Shown: positions 11,582 to 16,932 of the stretch, piece after piece
How the letters are laid out: each line of letters begins with the position of its first letter
Numbering within the stretch: the first letter of the stretch is position 1
Assembly (NCBI GenBank): GCA_964652155.1
Contig: CAZZBK010000128.1
Span: 1-16,932 of the forward strand
From: CAZZBK01 sp964652155
Lineage (GTDB): Bacteria; Planctomycetota; Planctomycetia; Pirellulales; PNKZ01
Direction of reading: 5' to 3'
Length of the DNA stretch: 16,932 bases
The notes under the pieces: model-generated
The model's database searches: none
Seen by the model: only the letters and a program-made list of their open reading frames with translations
Told to the model about the DNA's origin: nothing
Position numbers and translations under genes: made by a program

Positions 11582-12211
11582 ATGCTGCGACGCATCATCG
11601 CCGGGGCGGGCATCGCCGTGGCACTCTCAGCTCCCACTCTCGCCGCCGACAAGGCCGGGCCTGCGAAAGCGGACGACGAGGCGCCCTACATCAGCCCCAT
11701 GCGCCCGAGTTGCTACGTGCAGGGCCTCGGCGGCGCCAGCATCAATGGCGCCCGCGCCACGGACGGCACCGGCTACATCGAGAGCGTCTCCGCCTCGGGT
11801 TGGACGCTCGCCGCCGGTATCGGCTGCGACGTGCGCGTGCATCGGTTCGTCGTCGGCGCCCTCGCCCGTTACGAGCTGCCCGTGAGCCAGGACAAGGCGC
11901 TCTTTGAGGTCAAAGGCGGCTGGACGGTCGCCGGACGCGCCGGCTACCTGATCAACGCCAGCCTGCTCGCTTACGGCCTGGTCGGTGTCAGCGGCAGCAG
12001 CTGGCGCGCCGAGGATTTTGCGCAAGAGGCTAAGGGCCTCGTGCTCGGCATGGGCCTCGAAGTCGCGCTCAGCAAAAATCTCAGTCTCACCGCCGAGTAC
12101 ACCAACACCCAGTACGGCAAGTGGACTGAGGGCCTCGTCTCGGTCAACCCGGAGGGCCACGCCGCGCGCGTCGGTCTCAATCTGCGATTCGGCGACCTGT
12201 TCATCGATTGA
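11582..12211 (+). CDS. Outer-membrane beta-barrel protein (Opa/Omp25-like)
   Basis: A 209-residue secreted protein. MLRRIIAGAGIAVALSAPTLAA is a typical signal peptide with AxA-type cleavage near residue 22. The mature part shows alternating strands rich in glycine and aromatic residues (SCYVQGLGGASINGARATDG, GWTLAAGIGCDVRVHRFVVGALARYELPVS, GRAGYLINASLLAYGLVGVSG, LSLTAEYTNTQYGKW) and ends in RVGLNLRFGDLF, like an eight-stranded barrel. RBS AGGAAC precedes ATG 11582. Carried beside phage genes, it is a likely lysogenic-conversion gene that changes the host surface, perhaps phage adsorption. Confidence 0.82.
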   Translation: MLRRIIAGAGIAVALSAPTLAADKAGPAKADDEAPYISPMRPSCYVQGLGGASINGARATDGTGYIESVSASGWTLAAGIGCDVRVHRFVVGALARYELPVSQDKALFEVKGGWTVAGRAGYLINASLLAYGLVGVSGSSWRAEDFAQEAKGLVLGMGLEVALSKNLSLTAEYTNTQYGKWTEGLVSVNPEGHAARVGLNLRFGDLFID

Positions 12212-12390
12212 TGCGCTACGAGGTCCGTCCGCTCAATTGGTGGCAGTATCTGCCCGACAATCCCATCACCCCGGCGGCGCCCGTCGTCATGCCGCCAGAG
12301 CCGGTCAACACCGGCCTCGTAGACCACCGCGGCACGCCAATCTGGCGCATGCCGGAGCGAATCGGGTTCCCGATCACCAAGGAGGGCTGA
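12211..12390 (+). CDS. Hypothetical small protein, 59 aa
   Basis: ATG 12211 overlaps the OMP stop as TGATG. The sequence is MRYEVRPLNWWQYLPDNPITPAAPVVMPPEPV, then RGTPIWRMPERIGFPITKEG; proline-rich, with no motif or membrane segment. It lies two bases before the next gene's ATG, inside a three-gene accessory unit. Confidence 0.6.
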   Translation: MRYEVRPLNWWQYLPDNPITPAAPVVMPPEPVNTGLVDHRGTPIWRMPERIGFPITKEG

Positions 12391-12392
12391 GC

Positions 12393-13454
12393 ATGAAAAT
12401 CGTCAAAGACCTGATCGGCGATCTCGATCCTTTCGGCCGCTTCTGGATGGCTCTCGGGCTCGGCTCGCTCGCTGCCGCCGCCGCCATGAGCGCGGATTTC
12501 GGCTGGTCGGTGAGCATCAAACACGCGGCATTCCTGGCCATCCTGAGCATCGTCGCCGCATTCGGCCCCATGGCCGCCGAGATGCTGTGGAGCAAGGGCC
12601 GCCGCTGGCCCGCCATCACTACCGCGATCATCTGCGTGCCGCTGCTTGGGATCGAGTTCTACTCCCACGCCGGCTACACCGCAGGCCTGCGCGGCACCAA
12701 CATCGAAATTGCAACAGTGCAAAACACGCGCTTCGCCGGCGCGCAGGACGCCGTGGCCGACGATCAGGCCAATGTCGCCCTATGGCGCAAGCAGCTCTCT
12801 ACGCTCATGGAAGCCAACGCCTGGGCGGGCACCGTTAAGGCCGACGGCCTCAGGGGTGAGCTCGAGACGCTGCGCGCCCGCATCGAGGAGGAGAAGAAGG
12901 GCAACCGCGGTCGCAAGGCCGGCTGCGGCAAAGAATGTGAACGCCTGCAGAATGAGGCCAACGCACTCGATGCCCGCATCGCCATCGCCGAGCAAGCCTC
13001 AGATCTCACCAAGCGGATCGAGGCCACGCAGCGGATACTCGATGGCAAGCGTGAGACCGCGGCGAAGACTGAACACAAGTCTTCGGCCGTCGAGCATCAA
13101 AACCGTTTCTTGAAACAGTCGGTGGCGCTGTTCGTAAACGGCAGCACCGCGACATCTGACCTGCAAGCCCTTGGGGCTGAGCAGTCGGTCAACCTCGCCA
13201 TGGCCATTGCCGGCACCGGGCTACCAGCCTTCGCCCTGTTCATGGCCGGCCTGTTCCGCCTGCCCAATCCATCCACCCCACATCGCCGAGAGGAGGACAT
13301 CAACACGCACACCTCCCATGCACCCAGAGCGTCCAGCCTCTCGGCGACGCCACCCACGCCAGCGCGACAGCGCGCATCAGTCGGAGACCTCAACCGTGAG
13401 CGTCTCCGCAACATCCTCGAAGGCAGCGCAGCCGCAGGAATGCTCAGAGCATGA
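12393..13454 (+). CDS. Four-TM coiled-coil membrane protein, 353 aa
   Basis: ATG 12393 has GGAGG eight bases upstream. Hydrophobic segments lie at about 17-37, 43-63 and 73-93. A long charged coiled-coil-like region follows (about 110-245, including ELETLRARIEEEKKG and C178/C182), then a fourth membrane helix (267-289: VNLAMAIAGTGLPAFALFMAGLFR) and a polar tail (about 290-353). The plan matches the protein at 7576-8472 closely, with the tail lacking its HTH-like domain; the short tail helix (GDLNRERLRNILEGSAAAGM) may still bind something. A superinfection-exclusion or stress-sensing role is possible. It ends ATGA over a micro-ORF. Confidence 0.75.
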   Translation: MKIVKDLIGDLDPFGRFWMALGLGSLAAAAAMSADFGWSVSIKHAAFLAILSIVAAFGPMAAEMLWSKGRRWPAITTAIICVPLLGIEFYSHAGYTAGLRGTNIEIATVQNTRFAGAQDAVADDQANVALWRKQLSTLMEANAWAGTVKADGLRGELETLRARIEEEKKGNRGRKAGCGKECERLQNEANALDARIAIAEQASDLTKRIEATQRILDGKRETAAKTEHKSSAVEHQNRFLKQSVALFVNGSTATSDLQALGAEQSVNLAMAIAGTGLPAFALFMAGLFRLPNPSTPHRREEDINTHTSHAPRASSLSATPPTPARQRASVGDLNRERLRNILEGSAAAGMLRA

Positions 13455-13501
13455 GGCAAGAAAAGTTCCACGTGCAACACAGTATCCAGCCCGGCGCTTG
13501 A
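13451..13501 (+). CDS. Candidate micro-ORF, 16 aa
   Basis: MRQEKFHVQHSIQPGA overlaps the previous stop as ATGA and ends three bases before the methyltransferase ATG. It has no independent ribosome-binding site, so it would depend on coupling. Possibly a ribosome bridge; translation unproven. Confidence 0.25.
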   Translation: MRQEKFHVQHSIQPGA

Positions 13502-13504
13502 GTC

Positions 13505-14806
13505 ATGGACACCAACGGACCGCGCATCGAGATCTGGGACATCGCTCGGGTCACACCCTACAACAGGAACCCGCGTACACTGCCGGACAAAGCCATCGCT
13601 AAGGTCGCGGCCAGCCTGAAAGAGTTCGGCTTCCAAAAGCCAATTGTGGTCGATGAGCATGGCGTGATCATTGCCGGGCATGTCATGCTCAAGGCCGCTG
13701 TCGAGGCGGGCTTCACGCGCGTTCCTGTCGCGATTAGCAGCCTAACGCCGGCACAGGCCAAAGCATACCGCATCGCAGACAACCGCACGGCTCAAGAGAC
13801 GGATTGGATAGACGATCTGCTCAAGGGTGAGGTTGACGAGCTAAAGGGGCTCGACTTCGATCTTAGCTTGACTGGCTTTGATGATCGCGAACTACAGAAG
13901 CTGTTAGCTGACGACGACGAGCTAGCTCGTGCCGAGGAGACGCCGCCCGTTCCGGAACAGGCGGTGTCCATGACTGGCGATATATGGCTGCTTGGCCAGC
14001 ATAGGCTGGTTTGCGGCGACAGCACTAAAGCCGAGGACGTGGACAAGGCGTTGAATGGCGTCAAGCCGCATCTGATGGTGACGGACCCGCCATATGGGGT
14101 GAAGTATGATCCGACTCACAGGCGGGCGCTTCAGTCGAAGAACAGCAAGCCTGCGCAGGGCGTTGTTCTGAACGATGACCGCGCCGACTGGACAGAAGCT
14201 TATTCGCTATTCCCTGGCGATGTGGCTTACGTCTGGCATCCGCCTGGTGCCAGATCGGTCGAGTTCTTTCAAAACCTGACCGACGTTGGCTTCGACGTGC
14301 GGATGCAAATCATATGGGCGAAGAACGTCGCCCCGATAGGGCGCGGCAATTTTCATGTCCAGCATGAGCCGTGCTGGTACGCAGTTCGAAAGCGCCAAGG
14401 TGCCACGGCGCATTGGCAAGGCGATCGCTCGCAGACCACGCTCTGGAAGATCGACAAGCCCCAGAAGTCCGAGACTGGTCACAGCACTCAGAAGCCAATC
14501 GAGTGTATGCGCCGGCCTATCGTGAACAACAGCAGCCCAGGACAGGCCATCTACGAGCCATTCAGCGGATCTGGCACCACCATCATAGCTGCTGAGATGA
14601 CCGGCCGCATCTGCCACGCTATCGAGCTTAACCCTGCCTACGTTGATGTGGCCGTTCAACGCTGGCAGGACTTCACAGGTCAGAAAGCAACGCTCTGGGC
14701 GACAGGCCAGACATTGGACGAGGCGGGCGAAGAGCGCCATGCCAAGATCGGCGCGCCCAACGACTCCGCGCGATCGTGCGAAAAAACGATAGAGGCTGCG
14801 GAATAG
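13505..14806 (+). CDS. ParB-domain DNA methyltransferase (beta-type, N6-adenine or N4-cytosine)
   Basis: A 433-residue fusion common in phages. Residues 6-95 are a ParB/Srx-like domain (IARVTPYNRNPRTLPDKAI, VVDEHGVIIAGHVMLKAA, AYRIADNRTAQ). The catalytic domain (about 155-395) has DPPY (194-197, motif IV) before FSGSGTT (353-359, motif I for S-adenosylmethionine), with HSTQKP (326-331) and IELNPAYVD (373-381). That order defines the beta class. No restriction enzyme is next to it, so it is probably an orphan modifying phage DNA before packaging. Target sequence is unknown. Codon use is less GC-rich than upstream genes. Confidence 0.92.
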   Translation: MDTNGPRIEIWDIARVTPYNRNPRTLPDKAIAKVAASLKEFGFQKPIVVDEHGVIIAGHVMLKAAVEAGFTRVPVAISSLTPAQAKAYRIADNRTAQETDWIDDLLKGEVDELKGLDFDLSLTGFDDRELQKLLADDDELARAEETPPVPEQAVSMTGDIWLLGQHRLVCGDSTKAEDVDKALNGVKPHLMVTDPPYGVKYDPTHRRALQSKNSKPAQGVVLNDDRADWTEAYSLFPGDVAYVWHPPGARSVEFFQNLTDVGFDVRMQIIWAKNVAPIGRGNFHVQHEPCWYAVRKRQGATAHWQGDRSQTTLWKIDKPQKSETGHSTQKPIECMRRPIVNNSSPGQAIYEPFSGSGTTIIAAEMTGRICHAIELNPAYVDVAVQRWQDFTGQKATLWATGQTLDEAGEERHAKIGAPNDSARSCEKTIEAAE

Positions 14807-14808
14807 TG

Positions 14809-15288
14809 ATGCTTGACGAAGCTGCAGAACTTCCAGACGAAGGTGACCCGCGCAAGGTGCACAAGACGGACCTCGGCGGCAGGCCGTTTGAATTGGTGCC
14901 GGACGATAAAACATTGCGCCAAGTCAACGGGATAGCGCGCATCCAATGTACGTTGCGAGAGGCGGCGGCTGTTCTGGGCGTTCATGTCGACACGTTTCGG
15001 CGGTTCTTAGGACGTCATGAGGAAGCCAAGCGGGCCTGGGAAGATGGCTTCGAGCTAGGCAAAGTGTCGTTGCGCCGTGCGCAGTTCAAGAATGCTCTAT
15101 CTGGCGGCACGCAAATGCAAATCTGGCTCGGCAAGCAAACTCTTGACCAGCGCGACAAGACGGACAGTCTCAATACCAATGACGTCACCGGCACGCTGGC
15201 TGATGTGCTCGGCCGGCTGAGCGGCCATCCGGTATTCCCGGGCGACCGCAGTAGGGCTGAGGATGACGACGGCTGCGCTGGCGCTTGA
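14809..15288 (+). CDS. terS: Terminase small subunit
   Basis: The 159-residue protein starts at ATG 14809, three bases past the methyltransferase stop; GTG 14806 overlapping the stop is possible. Residues about 48-95 hold an HTH and linker (LREAAAVLGVHVDTFRRFLGRHEEAKRAWEDG, then FELGKVSLRRAQFKNALSG), and MQIWLGKQTLDQRDK is a pattern often found in small terminase subunits. The protein would recognise the packaging site and regulate the large subunit. It overlaps the large-subunit gene by 26 bases. Confidence 0.82.
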   Translation: MLDEAAELPDEGDPRKVHKTDLGGRPFELVPDDKTLRQVNGIARIQCTLREAAAVLGVHVDTFRRFLGRHEEAKRAWEDGFELGKVSLRRAQFKNALSGGTQMQIWLGKQTLDQRDKTDSLNTNDVTGTLADVLGRLSGHPVFPGDRSRAEDDDGCAGA

Positions 15289-16810
15289 CTCGTCCGAAGC
15301 CAAGGCCGCTGCCAAGTTGGCGCGGCTGCTGAGCGATCAGTGGTGGCGGATCTGCAATCTCTATTGGATACAGGACGAAGCGGGCCGCCCGGTTCGCTTC
15401 GAGCCCAACGAGGCGCAAGAGGCCTTGTGGCAGGAGCTGCACCATCTCAACGTTATCCTGAAGGCGCGGCAGCTTGGGTTCTCGACGTTCGTTGCGATCT
15501 TCATTCTCGATAGCTGTGTGTTCCGATCAGGGACCGCAGCCGGCATCATCGACTACACGCTGGACGACGCGAAGGGTAAGCTGGGGAAAATCAAGTTCGC
15601 CTACGACAGGATGGACCCGGACATCAAGGCCAGTGTGGCGCTCATCAAGTCCAACGCCTTCGAGTTGGAATGGGGGAACGGTAGCAAGGTCTCAGTCGGC
15701 ACGTCTCATCGTGGCGGCACATTGCAGATCCTGCATGTTTCGGAGTTCGGAAAGATCGCGGCCAACGCGCCTGAGAAAGCGCGAGAGATCAGGACGGGCG
15801 CGTTCGGCACGGTCCACCGGGGCTCTATGATCTTCGTCGAGAGCACGGCTGAAGGTGCGGCCGGCGACTACTACGAAATGGTGAAGGTGGCCCAGGCAGA
15901 TGCAGACCAGGGCCGCAAGCTGACACCGCAGTCCTTTAAGCTGCACTTTTTTCCTTGGTGGCAGCACTCTGGCTACGTCGAGGATCCTGATGCCGTTCCG
16001 ATCTCGGCTGATCTGGCGGCATACTTCGCCAAGTTGGAGGCGGAGCACAAGATCACGCTGACGTCCAACCAGAGGGCGTGGTACGCAGAGCGCCTTCGTC
16101 ACGTTGGCCCCGATGACATGCTGCGGGAATACCCGTCTTATGCAGACGAGGCGTTTCATGCCGCGATCCAGGGCGCCTACTTCTCGACAGTCATGACGCG
16201 GGCCCGGCAACAGGGGCGCATCGGGCAAGTGCCACATGACCCGGGCCAGCCGGTGCACACATGTTGGGACATCGGTGTGGATGACGAGACGGCGGTGTGG
16301 TTCTTCCAGGCGCGCGGTCCGCGCTACCACTTCCTAGCCTACTACGAGAACAGCGGCGAGGGCGTCGATCACTACGTGGCGAAGCTTGCCGAGCTCGCGG
16401 CGCAGCGCGGGTGGAACTACGGCCGCCACTTGGGCCCGCATGATCTCGACAACAAGCAGTGGGCGTTGCCTGGCGCATCGTCAGCTCTTGATATGGCTGG
16501 CAAGCTCGGGCTGCGGTTTCAGGTGATCCCGCGGGTCGCGTCGAAGCATAGCGCCATTGAGGCGGCTCGCACGCTGATTGCTCAAAGTTGGTTCGATGAG
16601 GCTGGTTGTGCGCGGGGGATCGCCTGTCTGGATGGCTATCGGAAGCAGTGGGACGACAAGCGGGCCACTTATCGCAGTGAGCCGATGCACGATTGGGCCT
16701 CTCATGGGGCGGATGCGCTGATGACCGGCGCTTGTGGCTTTGTGATGCCGCGGGACGCAAGCGCGTCCCCAGCGGTTCGCCGGCCAGCCCGGCTCGGGAT
16801 GCGCGCGTGA
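15263..16810 (+). CDS. terL: Terminase large subunit
   Basis: A 515-residue packaging motor. The ATPase part has a Walker-A-like KARQLGFST (67-75) and a Walker-B/catalytic segment ILHVSEF (156-162). The nuclease part has acidic residues in CWDIGVDDET (334-343), PHDLD (392-396) and HDWASHGADAL (476-486), as in RNase H-fold terminase nucleases. It cuts concatemers and pumps DNA into proheads. ATG 15263 is inside the small-subunit gene. A complete-length subunit with all motifs supports an intact packaging region. Confidence 0.93.
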   Translation: MTTAALALDSSEAKAAAKLARLLSDQWWRICNLYWIQDEAGRPVRFEPNEAQEALWQELHHLNVILKARQLGFSTFVAIFILDSCVFRSGTAAGIIDYTLDDAKGKLGKIKFAYDRMDPDIKASVALIKSNAFELEWGNGSKVSVGTSHRGGTLQILHVSEFGKIAANAPEKAREIRTGAFGTVHRGSMIFVESTAEGAAGDYYEMVKVAQADADQGRKLTPQSFKLHFFPWWQHSGYVEDPDAVPISADLAAYFAKLEAEHKITLTSNQRAWYAERLRHVGPDDMLREYPSYADEAFHAAIQGAYFSTVMTRARQQGRIGQVPHDPGQPVHTCWDIGVDDETAVWFFQARGPRYHFLAYYENSGEGVDHYVAKLAELAAQRGWNYGRHLGPHDLDNKQWALPGASSALDMAGKLGLRFQVIPRVASKHSAIEAARTLIAQSWFDEAGCARGIACLDGYRKQWDDKRATYRSEPMHDWASHGADALMTGACGFVMPRDASASPAVRRPARLGMRA

Positions 16811-16881
16811 TGGAAAAATATTCCAGCAAGTGCCAAAAAACGCGGGTTAACACTTTCGCGATGGGAAAATTATTCCAATGA
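16810..16881 (+). CDS. Candidate micro-ORF, 23 aa, between terminase and next gene
   Basis: MEKYSSKCQKTRVNTFAMGK-LFQ begins TGATG over the terminase stop and ends ATGA over the next start, filling the gap exactly. It is AT-rich relative to its neighbours and contains two GGAA-N5-TTCC inverted repeats. Either a coupled peptide or a regulatory spacer. Confidence 0.35.
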   Translation: MEKYSSKCQKTRVNTFAMGKLFQ

Positions 16882-16932
16882 GCGTGCCCCGTCGCAAGCC
16901 GGCTGAGGTCGACGAGGCGGTGCTGCTGCGCG
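16878..16932 (+). CDS. Start of next late gene (partial)
   Basis: ATG 16878 opens MSVPRRKPAEVDEAVLLR and runs off the edge. Its position after the large terminase suggests a portal or head-joining protein, but too little is visible to identify it. Confidence 0.45.
   Translation, partial: MSVPRRKPAEVDEAVLLR

Overview
The window looks like part of a temperate phage or prophage of a GC-rich alphaproteobacterium, most likely of the Hyphomicrobiales (Rhizobiales) type. The reasons are high GC, short tightly tiled genes with ATGA/TGATG/GTGA overlaps, a GcrA-family regulator (an alphaproteobacterial family), a rhizobial-prophage-style replication protein and a phage terminase pair. I see no integrase, att site, tRNA, rRNA, CRISPR array or insertion sequence. 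Both ends cut through genes: an ERF-type annealing protein at the left and an unidentified late gene at the right.

Layout. (1) 1-1487, minus strand: a leftward early operon (zinc-ribbon protein, two small proteins, ERF recombinase) from a promoter that overlaps a repressor operator. (2) 1627-2076: an immunity region with an XRE repressor, its own terminator, and overlapping face-to-face promoters. Three identical-design operators (GTAAC-N5-GTTAC) lie at 1456, 1496 and 2062. (3) 2257-7505, plus strand: an early rightward operon with a GcrA homologue, a DnaA domain IV-like protein, a small HTH protein, and an O-like replication protein. The replication gene contains iteron-like repeats and an A-tract, so a probable internal origin. 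Many small proteins follow, including two lipoproteins and a winged-helix protein, ending at a 17-bp-stem terminator at 7514-7555. (4) 7576-9382, minus strand: an operon of three small proteins and a four-TM, coiled-coil membrane protein with a DNA-binding-like tail. (5) 9420-10144: a divergent control region with palindromic operators, a probably leaderless ribbon-helix-helix repressor, and an H-NS-like protein. (6) 10145-10725: about 580 bases without a convincing gene, rich in hairpins and containing a partial cobalamin-riboswitch-like core. (7) 10726-11474: a probable HTH regulator and a strong terminator. (8) 11582-13454: an outer-membrane beta-barrel protein, a small protein, and a second four-TM coiled-coil membrane protein. 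(9) 13505-16932: a ParB-domain DNA methyltransferase, small and large terminase subunits, a micro-ORF and the start of the next packaging or head gene.

How it fits together. The XRE repressor probably silences both early promoters. After induction the right operon replicates DNA from the origin inside the replication gene, and the left operon supplies annealing recombination. The GcrA homologue and methyltransferase suggest interference with, or use of, the host's methylation-linked cell-cycle transcription. The H-NS-like protein, RHH repressor, outer-membrane protein and two membrane coiled-coil proteins look like accessory or lysogenic-conversion genes. Least explained are the two membrane proteins with a shared plan and the structured region 10145-10725. 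All calls are from reading the sequence; no database search was run.
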